A stretch of 64,000 bases of DNA, from assembly GCA_039029395.1 (NCBI GenBank), contig JBCCGG010000034.1, positions 4,057-68,056 of the forward strand, read 5' to 3'. Positions 54,443 to 62,865 of this stretch are shown here, in pieces. The stretch's first letter is position 1. Every line of letters starts with the position of its first letter. The notes beneath the pieces were generated by a model that worked only from the letters and a program-made list of their open reading frames with translations, did no database searches and was not told where the DNA came from. The DNA comes from JBCCGG01 sp039029395. GTDB lineage: Bacteria; Pseudomonadota; Alphaproteobacteria; Kiloniellales; JAKSDN01. A program made the translations under genes and the position numbers.

Positions 54443-54645
54443 GGGATGGGCACTCTTAGCTGCAGGGGCCGGCGGCGCGGCTGCTTAAGACTCCGGCCGC
54501 GCCCCTTAAGGAACGATTAACCAGGTTCGGTAACCATGGCAATCGATTCTCCGGGAATGCCCGATGAGGCGTTCGCAAAGCCGGGGCACACGGAGAGGCG
54601 AGCCGACCGGATGGCCGGCGGTGATGGTCGAAGGAGAAAATTTTG

Positions 54646-56010
54646 ATGACGTGGTCCATGCGGTCCCAGGCGCTCTTTGGCACGCTTGTAATGCTTCCGC
54701 TTTGTGCGATTGGTGTGCAAGAAGCGCGCGGTTCCGGGTTTCAGATCCGCGAGGCCAGCTCGAGCGCTTTGGGTAATGCCTTCGCCAGCGCCACCTCGGG
54801 CGTCGAGGACGTCACCTTCATGTACTTCAACCCGGCCAGTTTGGTGTATCACGAAAAGAACCAAGCGGCTGGCTCGACCAGCTTCATCTCGCCCCGCGCC
54901 GAGTTGACCGGCAGCAGCGGCTCGACCATCGCCGGCGTGCCGATCACCCCAACCTCGGCTTTCAATGGCAGCACCAGCGTCGGCGAGAACGCGATCGTGC
55001 CGGCGCTCTACAGCATGTTGTCGGTCACTGAGGACCTGAAGGTTGGCCTTGCCGTAACGGCGCCCTTCGGTCTCGAGACCAGTCTGCCGGGTGGCTGGAC
55101 CGGGCGCTATCACGCTTCGGACTCCCGCCTGACCACGATCAACGCCAACCCAACCGTCGCATATCGCATCACCGATTGGATCTCGGCGGGTGTCGGGTTC
55201 CAAGCGGTCTATGCCGATGCGCGTTTGACCAACTCGATCGATATCGGAACGATTGGTGCAGCCAGCGGCATTCCAGGCTCCATCCCGACCATGCAGGATG
55301 GCTTTGCCGAGGTGGAAGGCGACGACTGGGGCTTCGGCTACAACCTGGGTGTCATGATCGAGCCCCACGATCGCGTACGGGTCGGTTTGGCCTATCGCTC
55401 GGAAGTGAAGCTGGAACTTGAGGGCGACGGCAACTTTGACCTCCGCGGCTCCGGCACCACAGGGGCAGCCTTGCAATCGGCCGGTCTTTTCCTGGACACC
55501 GGCATCGATGCCGATCTCGATCTGCCGGCCCAGGCTTCGATCGGCGTCAACGTGGATGTCACCGACAACGTTCAAGTCATGGGCGAGGTCGCCTGGACCC
55601 AGTGGAGCAGCTTCGAGAATCTGATCATCAACTTCGACAACCCGGCACAGCCGGCCAGCCTGACCGAGCAGGACTGGGACGACAGCTGGTTCTTCGCATT
55701 GGGCGCCAACTGGCAGCCTGCCGAGCACTGGAACCTGCGCTTCGGTGTCGCTCATGATCAGACTCCGGTGCCCAACCGCACCCGCACGCCGCGCATCCCA
55801 GATGAGGACCGCTATTGGATCTCCCTGGGTTTCAACTATGCGCCGACCGACTGGATGTCGCTGGACTTCGGTTACGCCCACATCTTCGTGGACGATTCCA
55901 AGGTTAACCTTTCCGCGACCGATCCGGGCAACACCTTCCGCGACAATCTGGACGCCAGCTTCACGACGGCAATCGATATCGTGGGCGTTCAGGGTGTGAT
56001 ACGCTTCTAG
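54646..56010 (+). CDS. fadL: FadL-family outer-membrane long-chain fatty acid transporter
   Basis: 454 residues. The signal peptide (MRSQALFGTLVMLPLCAIGVQEARGS) is followed by the FadL N-terminal hatch, SGFQIREASSSALGNAFASATSG and the FMYFNPASLVY motif. The rest is a long beta-barrel, for example SAGVGFQAVYADARLTNSI and VRVGLAYRSEVKLELEG, ending GVIRF with a terminal Phe. It imports hydrophobic substrates, fitting the fatty-acid genes just downstream. ATG 54646 has AAGGAG upstream; an adjacent TTG at 54643 is possible. Confidence 0.93.
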   Translation: MTWSMRSQALFGTLVMLPLCAIGVQEARGSGFQIREASSSALGNAFASATSGVEDVTFMYFNPASLVYHEKNQAAGSTSFISPRAELTGSSGSTIAGVPITPTSAFNGSTSVGENAIVPALYSMLSVTEDLKVGLAVTAPFGLETSLPGGWTGRYHASDSRLTTINANPTVAYRITDWISAGVGFQAVYADARLTNSIDIGTIGAASGIPGSIPTMQDGFAEVEGDDWGFGYNLGVMIEPHDRVRVGLAYRSEVKLELEGDGNFDLRGSGTTGAALQSAGLFLDTGIDADLDLPAQASIGVNVDVTDNVQVMGEVAWTQWSSFENLIINFDNPAQPASLTEQDWDDSWFFALGANWQPAEHWNLRFGVAHDQTPVPNRTRTPRIPDEDRYWISLGFNYAPTDWMSLDFGYAHIFVDDSKVNLSATDPGNTFRDNLDASFTTAIDIVGVQGVIRF

Positions 56011-56126
56011 CGTGCTTTGGGTGCCGGCCTAGGCCGCGCTTTACGAGGTCTTAACTTGCGCGCGTCTCGCGAGTAGGGTTCAGTCAATCCATCGCGATTT
56101 CTTGCAAGGTGCAACGGCGGCAGGAT

Positions 56127-57842
56127 ATGGATGACGCTGGTGATCGGCCTTGGCTCTCGGCCTATCCCGAACATATAGCGTGGGACGCACCGCTCCCTTT
56201 GGCGCCCGTAACCGATGGATTCGACCGGACCGTCGAAAAGTTTTCAAACCGACCCTGCCTGAACTTTCTCGGCAAGAGCTATAGCTATCAGGACGTTGAC
56301 AACTTGGTGCGTCGCGCGGCCAAGGGCTTTCAGGCGCTCGGCGTCAAGCGTGGAGTCAAGGTCGGCTTGCTGTTGCCTAACACGCCCTACGCGGTGATCT
56401 CCTTTTACGCGATCCTCAAGGCGGGTGGCACGGTGGTTAATATGAACCCTCTGTACACCGCAGAGGAGATCGAGCACCTGGTCGCCGACTCCGGCGCTAG
56501 GATCGTGGTCACGCTGGATCTGCGCCTCATGCTGCCCAAGGTCTCGGCGGCGCTTGAGGCGACTAGCCTGGAAAAGGTCGTTGTCTGCCACATGGCGGAC
56601 ATCCTTCCGTTTCCGAAGAATTATCTCTTTGCCGTTGCCCGGCGCGGCGAGGTCGCGCGCGTGCCGAAGGATGGTCTCCACATCCTGTGGTCCTCGGTCA
56701 TCGACAATGACGGCGCCTATCAGCCGGTCGAGCTCAGTTTGGCCGACGACATCGCGGTGCTGCAGTACACCGGCGGCACCACCGGCGTACCCAAGGGCGC
56801 CATGCTGAGCCACGGCAATATCGCGGCCAATGCCAACCAGCTTCTGGCCTGGTGTCCGCGTGTGATTGAAGGAGAGGAGCGGATAGTTGGCGTCTTGCCG
56901 TTGTTCCACGTCTTTGCCATGACCGTGGTGATGAACGTCGGCATCCTGGGGGGCGCCGAGATTCTGCTTATGCCGCGTTTCAAAGTCGAGGATCTGCTCA
57001 AGCTGATAGATAGCAAGCAACCGACGATCTTTCCGGGCGTTCCGACGATCTTTACCGCGATCAATAATTTCGAGGGCCTTGACCGCTACGATCTCTCCTC
57101 TCTCAAGTTCGCGATATCGGCCGGCGCCGGCTTGCCGATTGAGGTCAAGCTTGATTTCGAGCGTTTGACCGGCTGCATGCTGGTCGAGGGCTATGGGCTC
57201 AGCGAAACCTCGCCGGCGGCGACCTGTAACCCCTTCGGCGGTCAAATCAAGGCCGGCTCGATCGGCCAACCGCTGCCTGGCACGGACGTTCAGATGCGCG
57301 ACCTAGACGACCCTTCGCACCCAGTGCCGCTTGGCGAGAAGGGCGAGATCTGCATCAGGGGCCCACAGGTTATGCCGGGATACTGGAATCGGCCGGATGC
57401 AACAGCCGATGTCATGGTTGGCGATTTCCTGCGCACGGGCGATGTCGGCATAATGGACGACGAGGGCTTTTGCTTCCTGGTCGACCGCATCAAGGACGTA
57501 ATCATCTCGGGCGGCTACAAGGTCTATCCGCGCACCATCGAGGAGGCGATCTACCGCCACGAAGGAGTGGCCGAAGCGACGGTGATCGCCGTGCCGGACG
57601 ACTACCGGGGCGAGGCTGCCAAGGCCTTCGTCAAGCTCAAGGACGGCGTGTCCTTGGGCGCCGAGGAACTGGTCGATTTCCTCAAGGACAAGCTCTCGCC
57701 GATCGAGATGCCGGACCAAATTGAGTTCCGCGACGAGTTGCCCAAGACGCTGATCGGCAAGCTCTCGAAGAAAGAGCTGGTCGCCGAGGAGCGAGCAAAA
57801 TACGAAGCAGCAAAGGTGGAGGCGCAAGAACCTTCTACGTAG
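56127..57842 (+). CDS. fadD: Long-chain acyl-CoA synthetase (FadD-like)
   Basis: 571 residues, an adenylate-forming ligase that activates fatty acids with ATP and CoA. The motifs are complete: AVLQYTGGTTGVPKGAMLSHGN (P-loop), YGLSETSPAATCNPFG, and DFLRTGDVGIMDDEGFCFLVDRIKDVIISGGYKVYPRTIEEAI, with the C-terminal catalytic Lys in PKTLIGKLSKKEL. ATG 56127 is used; a GTG at 56109 would add six residues. It follows fadL by 116 bases and starts the fatty-acid block of the right end. Confidence 0.95.
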   Translation: MDDAGDRPWLSAYPEHIAWDAPLPLAPVTDGFDRTVEKFSNRPCLNFLGKSYSYQDVDNLVRRAAKGFQALGVKRGVKVGLLLPNTPYAVISFYAILKAGGTVVNMNPLYTAEEIEHLVADSGARIVVTLDLRLMLPKVSAALEATSLEKVVVCHMADILPFPKNYLFAVARRGEVARVPKDGLHILWSSVIDNDGAYQPVELSLADDIAVLQYTGGTTGVPKGAMLSHGNIAANANQLLAWCPRVIEGEERIVGVLPLFHVFAMTVVMNVGILGGAEILLMPRFKVEDLLKLIDSKQPTIFPGVPTIFTAINNFEGLDRYDLSSLKFAISAGAGLPIEVKLDFERLTGCMLVEGYGLSETSPAATCNPFGGQIKAGSIGQPLPGTDVQMRDLDDPSHPVPLGEKGEICIRGPQVMPGYWNRPDATADVMVGDFLRTGDVGIMDDEGFCFLVDRIKDVIISGGYKVYPRTIEEAIYRHEGVAEATVIAVPDDYRGEAAKAFVKLKDGVSLGAEELVDFLKDKLSPIEMPDQIEFRDELPKTLIGKLSKKELVAEERAKYEAAKVEAQEPST

Positions 57843-57882
57843 AGTTTCCTTCAAGACCCTTCGAACGCTAAAGTGCTGGCCT

Positions 57883-58869
57883 ATGATCGAGCAAACGCAT
57901 CAAGTCGAGATGGAGGCCTTGATGAAGGAGGCCTCCGAGCTGCTCGAAGCCGGTAAACCCGAGTTGGCTTTGTCGATCGGCCGTCAAATGGAGAAGCATC
58001 GGTTTTCTGGTGGATTCGAGATTCAGGCTCTCGCATATCGGGAACTAGGCGATACCGAGAAAGCAATCCAGGTGCTGCGGCAAGGCACCGAGTGTGTCCC
58101 GGATGTTTGGGTGCTGTGGAACCTGCTGGGAAACTATCTCTCCGATGAGGGATCATTCGATGAGGCCTTGACCGCCTATGACGCAGGGATCGATCGGCCG
58201 AACATCTACACCTACTGTCTGCGGGTCAATCGCGCCAACGTAGTGTGGCGCATGAAGCGGCTGGACGAGGCTGATGCAGATATCGAAGCTCTGCTGAGCG
58301 ATACAGAATTTGCAACGGCTGATCCAGACCTAAAGCTGTACATACATGGGGCGCGGATTGGAATCTTGAACGACCTTGGCCGTCACAAAGAGGCGATCAC
58401 TTACTTCGAGAGTCTGGCGGATAATCAAGATTGGATTCATTATCCGGCCGAGGCATCACGGATCGAATCCAAATACGCAACGGCGCTTTGGCACGATGGC
58501 CGAGTCGACGAGGCGAGTTCGGTCGTGCGGCGTGCTGTAGGTCTCGACAAGTCAAATGAGGATGCTCAGTGGTTGATTCGTGAAATACGGCGACAGACCG
58601 GGGAGATTGGTTCACAAAGCTTTGAACTGATGATTCACGGACCCTGGCTCTCCGAGCTTTCTCCTGAATGCGCCGGATGCAAGGGGTTTTACTCCAGTTA
58701 CTCTGTGGTGGCTGAGACTCTAGATGAGGCATTGGCCTTCGTCCGTGAGTTTGAGCCAAAGGAGATCCGGGACGCGCTCGAAATCGACGAAGTAAAGCAT
58801 CAAGAGCCAAGTGACGAGCCAAAAGGCGTTTACTGGACAAGTGGCTACAGCTTCTATTCGGAAGATTGA
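57883..58869 (+). CDS. TPR-type protein of unknown function
   Basis: 328 residues. The N-terminal two-thirds contain about five TPR-like units (AGKPELALSIGRQMEKHRFSGGFEIQALAYRELGDTEKAIQVLRQG, and ALTAYDAGIDRPNIYTYCLRVNRANVVWRMKRLDEADADIEALL). The last 90 residues have a different look, with CAGC and an aromatic C-terminus (YWTSGYSFYSED). It has lower GC than its neighbours and interrupts an otherwise coherent fatty-acid gene series, which suggests insertion. I know no homologue by sight and it may not be related to lipid metabolism. Confidence 0.6.
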   Translation: MIEQTHQVEMEALMKEASELLEAGKPELALSIGRQMEKHRFSGGFEIQALAYRELGDTEKAIQVLRQGTECVPDVWVLWNLLGNYLSDEGSFDEALTAYDAGIDRPNIYTYCLRVNRANVVWRMKRLDEADADIEALLSDTEFATADPDLKLYIHGARIGILNDLGRHKEAITYFESLADNQDWIHYPAEASRIESKYATALWHDGRVDEASSVVRRAVGLDKSNEDAQWLIREIRRQTGEIGSQSFELMIHGPWLSELSPECAGCKGFYSSYSVVAETLDEALAFVREFEPKEIRDALEIDEVKHQEPSDEPKGVYWTSGYSFYSED

Positions 58870-58904
58870 GGCAAATGTCACATGTTTTCCTTTTGGTCAT
58901 ATAA

Positions 58905-58920
58905 TTGACGTATACGTCAA
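58905..58920. promoter_or_regulatory. Perfect 16-base palindrome, LiuR-like operator
   Basis: TTGACGTATACGTCAA at 58905-58920 is a perfect palindrome about 38 bases before the MerR-family start codon. It overlaps a TTGACG -35 hexamer. It resembles the operators of LiuR-type MerR regulators of branched-chain and fatty-acid catabolism, so autoregulation and control of the downstream fad genes are likely. Confidence 0.8.
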
Positions 58921-58958
58921 GAGTCCTTACATAGGGCGGGCAACTCGGATCGGAGCCG

Positions 58959-59372
58959 ATGGCGCAACTTTATACCGTGAGCGAGCTGGCTGAGCATTTG
59001 GGTGTTACGCCGCGGGCGCTCCGATTCTACGAGACCAAGGGCCTGGTGCGGCCTCAGCGATGCGGTCAGCGCCGGGTCTATACCCATCGGGAGCGCGGCC
59101 GTCTGGCGTTGATCCTGCGCGGCAAGCGGCTCGGCTTCTCGCTCAAGGAAATCGGCGATTGGCTCGATCTCTACGACGCCGATCCAGACCAGCGAGAACA
59201 GGTGCAGGTTTTGCTCGAACGGGTACGCGCACGACGGACCGCGCTCGAAGCTCAACGCGCTGATCTAGACGCGACCTTGGCGGAGCTCAAAGCGATCGAG
59301 CATGAAGCGCTCGACCACTTGGGCGGCTGGGACCGTTCCACCAACAAAGTGTCATCCTCAGGAGAGACTTGA
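58959..59372 (+). CDS. MerR-family regulator of acyl-CoA catabolism (LiuR-like)
   Basis: 137 residues. The winged HTH is YTVSELAEHLGVTPRALRFYETKGLVRPQRCGQRRVYTHRERGRLALILRGKRLGFSLKEIGDWL, the MerR signature, followed by a coiled-coil dimerisation helix to residue 125 (VLLERVRARRTALEAQRADL). There is no Cys metal site, as in LiuR-type regulators that sense acyl-CoA. It precedes the thiolase gene by four bases, forming an operon with the beta-oxidation genes, and a perfect palindrome lies at its promoter. The exact ligand is unknown. Confidence 0.9.
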   Translation: MAQLYTVSELAEHLGVTPRALRFYETKGLVRPQRCGQRRVYTHRERGRLALILRGKRLGFSLKEIGDWLDLYDADPDQREQVQVLLERVRARRTALEAQRADLDATLAELKAIEHEALDHLGGWDRSTNKVSSSGET

Positions 59373-59376
59373 AGCC

Positions 59377-60516
59377 ATGGAAAAGAAGGTGGTGCTTGCG
59401 GGCTACGTGCGCTCGCCGTTTCACTTCGCCACCAAAGGCGAGTTGACCAAGGTCCGGCCAGACGAATTGGCCGCCCAAGTTGTGCGCGGCCTTCTGGAGA
59501 AGACCGCGGTCGACCCGGCGGCAATCGAGGATCTGATCGTCGGCTGTGCCATGCCCGAGGGCGAGCAGGGGCTCAACGTCGCCCGTCTGATCGGTTTTCT
59601 ATCGGACCTGCCGCTGACGGTTGCCGGTGCCACGGTTAACCGCTTCTGCGGTTCCTCCATGAATGCGGTCCATATGGCGGCAGGGGCGATCCAGATGGAT
59701 GCCGGCGAAGCCTTCATCTGCGCCGGGGTCGAGTCCATGACCCGAGTGCCCATGGCGGGATTCAATCCGCTGCTCAATCCGGGACTCGCCGAGCGCTATC
59801 CTCAAGCCTACATCTCCATGGGCGAAACCGCCGAGAATGTTGCGGCCAAGTACCAAATTCCACGCGCCCGACAGGAATCCTTGGCAGTCGACAGTCACAG
59901 GAAGGCGGCCGCCGCGCGCGAAGCCGGCAAGTTCCAGGACGAGATCGTGCCGATCCGCCAAGGCAACCACACGGTCAGCGAGGACGGTTGCATCCGGCCT
60001 GGCACTGACGCCCAAACTCTCGGCGGCCTTAAACCGGCCTTCAAAGTGGATGGCAGCGTCACGGCCGGCACGGCCTCGCCGCTTACCGATGGCGCGGCTG
60101 CGGTGCTTGTCACAACCGAAGCTTTCGCCAAATCCAACGGCCTGCCAATCCTGGCTCGGATCCGCTCAATTGCGGTCGGCGGCTGCGCTCCTGAGATCAT
60201 GGGTATGGGCCCAGTGGTCGCGACCAACACGGCGCTCGAGCGCGCCGGCCTGGAGACCGGCAAGATCGACATTATCGAACTAAACGAGGCCTTCGCAGCC
60301 CAAGCGCTTGCCTGCGTTGACGAACTCGGCCTCGACCTGGAGCGTATCAATCTTGATGGCGGCGCGATCGCTCTTGGCCATCCCTTGGGCGCGACCGGCG
60401 CGCGCATCACCGGCAAGGCTGCCGAGCTCCTAAAGCGCGAGGGTAAGCAGTTTGCCCTGGCGACCCAATGCATCGGCGGTGGCCAGGGCATTGCAACCAT
60501 CCTGGAGGCCGCCTGA
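59377..60516 (+). CDS. fadA: Acetyl-CoA C-acyltransferase (thiolase, FadA type)
   Basis: 379 residues, cleaving 3-ketoacyl-CoA to acetyl-CoA in beta-oxidation. The nucleophilic Cys lies in NRFCGSSMNAVHMAAGAI. The later ELNEAFAAQALACV segment, the GGAIALGHPLGATGARITG block with its His, and LATQCIGGGQGIATILE with the second Cys complete the active site. The ATG at 59377 follows GGAGAG. Its stop overlaps the start of the FadB-type gene (TGATG). Confidence 0.96.
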   Translation: MEKKVVLAGYVRSPFHFATKGELTKVRPDELAAQVVRGLLEKTAVDPAAIEDLIVGCAMPEGEQGLNVARLIGFLSDLPLTVAGATVNRFCGSSMNAVHMAAGAIQMDAGEAFICAGVESMTRVPMAGFNPLLNPGLAERYPQAYISMGETAENVAAKYQIPRARQESLAVDSHRKAAAAREAGKFQDEIVPIRQGNHTVSEDGCIRPGTDAQTLGGLKPAFKVDGSVTAGTASPLTDGAAAVLVTTEAFAKSNGLPILARIRSIAVGGCAPEIMGMGPVVATNTALERAGLETGKIDIIELNEAFAAQALACVDELGLDLERINLDGGAIALGHPLGATGARITGKAAELLKREGKQFALATQCIGGGQGIATILEAA

Positions 60517-62852
60517 TGACCGTGAACGCGGCGGCGGTCATCGGCGCCGGCGTGATGGGGGCGAGCATTGCCGCTCACCTGGCCAACGCCGGCGTTCCGG
60601 TTCACCTGCTCGACATCGTGCCCAAGGGCGCGGAAGACCGGAACCAGCTCGCGAAAGGTGCGATTGCGCGGCTGCTCAAGGCGGATCCGGCGCCATTCAT
60701 GACCAAACGGGCCGCGCGCCTGGTAACCCCCGGCAACACCGAGGACCACATGTCTCGCCTGGCCGAGGTCGACTGGATTATCGAGGTCGTGGTCGAGGAT
60801 CTGGAGATCAAACGCACGCTCTACAAGAAGATCGATCAGCACAGGCGGGCCGGATCGATCGTTTCCTCCAATACCTCCACCCTGCCTCTCGCGCAGTTGG
60901 TCGAAGGGCAAGGCGATGCGCTCAAGGCCGATTTTCTTATCACGCATTTCTTTAATCCGCCGCGCTACATGCGCCTTCTAGAGATCGTTGCCGGGCCGGA
61001 GACCAGGCAGGAGGCGCGCGATGCCATCGCGGATTTCGCCGACCGCCGGCTCGGCAAGGGAGTCGTGCTGTGTCACGACACGCCCGGCTTCGTTGCCAAC
61101 CGCATCGGCAGCTTTTGGATCCAGGCAGCGGTCAACGGCGCGCGCGATCTCGGGCTCTCGATCGAGGAGGCCGATGCGGTGATGGGGCGTCCCGTGGGTA
61201 TTCCCAAAACCGGCATCTTCGGCCTTTTGGATCTGGTTGGGCTCGACCTCATGCCCAAGGTCGATGCTAGCTTGGCCGCGTCTCTGCCGAAGAGCGACGC
61301 CTACCAGGGCATTCGGCGCGATTGGCCCTTGCTCGAGCGAATGATCGAGGACGGCTTCACCGGACGAAAAGGCAAGGGTGGCTTCTATCGTCTCAACAAG
61401 GAAGGCGGACGCCGGGTCAAGGAAGCCATCGACCTGGTTACGGGAAAATACGCGCCCGTCGGCAAAGCGTACCTAGAGAGTCTCAAGGCCTCGAAGGCTG
61501 GCGGATTGCCGGCGCTGATCGCCCACGCGGATGGTGGCGGCCAATACGCTTGGAGCGTGCTCAGCCAAGTTCTGGTCTATGCGGCCTCTCTGGTCCCGGA
61601 GATCGCCGAGCAAGTACCCGACGTGGATCGGGCCATGCGCCTGGGCTACAATTGGAAATTCGGCCCCTTCGAGCTAATCGACAAGATTGGCGCCAAAACC
61701 TTGGTCGAGCGCTTGACGGCGGAGGAGCAAGTGGTGCCGGGTCTGCTTGCCAAGGCGGCCGCCGCCGAAGGCTTCTACCGCGTCCATGATGGGCGCCTGC
61801 AGTACTTGGCAAGCGACGGCGCCTATCTGGACCTGGAGCGCAAGGACGGGATCCTGCTGCTTGAGGACGTCAAGCGCGCCAGCGAGCCTCTAGCGAGAAA
61901 CGGTTCGGCCAGCCTATGGGACATCGGCGATGGCGTTGCCTGTTTGGAGGTCCACACCAAGCTCAACACGATCGATCCCAAAGTGTTGGAGATCATCCAA
62001 AAGACGATCAAGAGGATCGCCAAGGACGAGTCACTAAGGGCGCTGGTCATCTACAACGAGGGCAGCAATTTCTCGGCCGGTGCCAACCTGGGCCTTGGCC
62101 TCTTTGCCGCCAACGTCGGTGCCTGGCCTCTGATCGAGGAAATGGTCGAGGGTGGACAGAAGGCCTTGCGCGGGCTCCGCAGCGCCCCTTTCCCGGTGGT
62201 CTCAGCGCCGACTGGCTTGGCGCTCGGCGGCGGTTGCGAGCTCTGTCTCAACGCGGATGCCGTGCAGGCCCATGCAGAAACCTACATGGGTCTGGTTGAG
62301 GCTGGTGTCGGTCTGGTGCCAGGATGGGGCGGCTGTACAGAGCTGCTCGGCCGTTTGGCGTCAGACCCGCGCCGGCCCAAAGGACCCATGCCGCCGGTTG
62401 CGACTGCTTTCGAGACGATCGGCCTTGCAAAGGTTGCCAAGTCGGCCTTCGAGGCCAAGGAGATCGGTTTTCTCGCACGGGACGACGAGATCACCTTCAA
62501 TCGGGATCGCCTGTTGGCCGACGCAAAGAAAAAGGCCCTGACGCTCGCCGAGGACTACCAGCCGCCGGAACCGCGAGAGCTCACCTTGCCGGGCCCCTCG
62601 GGCAAGGCCGCGCTCGCTTTCGCGCTAAGGGACCTGCGTGCCAAGGGCGTCGCGACGGCTCATGACGCAGTGGTCGCCTCCGAGCTTGCCGAGGTGCTGA
62701 CCGGCGGCCCCGATGCGGATCTGACCGTGCCGGTGGCCGAGCAGGCGATTCTCGACCTAGAGCGCGAGGCCTTCATGCACCTGGTCCATACGGACGCGAC
62801 ATTGGCGCGCATGGAGCACACCCTGGAAACTGGCAAACCGTTGAGAAATTGA
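60516..62852 (+). CDS. fadB: 3-hydroxyacyl-CoA dehydrogenase/enoyl-CoA hydratase (FadN/FadB type)
   Basis: 778 residues. The N-terminal half is an NAD-dependent 3-hydroxyacyl-CoA dehydrogenase (AAVIGAGVMGASIAAHLANAG with the NAD motif, FLITHFFNPPRYMRLLEIV, GFVANRIGSFWI). The C-terminal half (about 500-778) is a crotonase-like hydratase (FSAGANLGLGLF and APTGLALGGGCELCLNADAVQAH, then MGLVEAGVGLVPGWGG). The dehydrogenase-first order matches FadN of Bacillus rather than E. coli FadB, where the hydratase comes first. It catalyses two successive beta-oxidation steps and is coupled to the thiolase by overlapping codons. Confidence 0.95.
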   Translation: MTVNAAAVIGAGVMGASIAAHLANAGVPVHLLDIVPKGAEDRNQLAKGAIARLLKADPAPFMTKRAARLVTPGNTEDHMSRLAEVDWIIEVVVEDLEIKRTLYKKIDQHRRAGSIVSSNTSTLPLAQLVEGQGDALKADFLITHFFNPPRYMRLLEIVAGPETRQEARDAIADFADRRLGKGVVLCHDTPGFVANRIGSFWIQAAVNGARDLGLSIEEADAVMGRPVGIPKTGIFGLLDLVGLDLMPKVDASLAASLPKSDAYQGIRRDWPLLERMIEDGFTGRKGKGGFYRLNKEGGRRVKEAIDLVTGKYAPVGKAYLESLKASKAGGLPALIAHADGGGQYAWSVLSQVLVYAASLVPEIAEQVPDVDRAMRLGYNWKFGPFELIDKIGAKTLVERLTAEEQVVPGLLAKAAAAEGFYRVHDGRLQYLASDGAYLDLERKDGILLLEDVKRASEPLARNGSASLWDIGDGVACLEVHTKLNTIDPKVLEIIQKTIKRIAKDESLRALVIYNEGSNFSAGANLGLGLFAANVGAWPLIEEMVEGGQKALRGLRSAPFPVVSAPTGLALGGGCELCLNADAVQAHAETYMGLVEAGVGLVPGWGGCTELLGRLASDPRRPKGPMPPVATAFETIGLAKVAKSAFEAKEIGFLARDDEITFNRDRLLADAKKKALTLAEDYQPPEPRELTLPGPSGKAALAFALRDLRAKGVATAHDAVVASELAEVLTGGPDADLTVPVAEQAILDLEREAFMHLVHTDATLARMEHTLETGKPLRN

Positions 62853-62865
62853 GGGCGAAAGAGAG

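Noticed and set aside
54517..55881. A 454-codon minus-strand frame antisense to fadL
   Set aside because: It mirrors the FadL-type gene, which has a signal peptide, an NPA motif and a C-terminal Phe. The antisense product has no domain.
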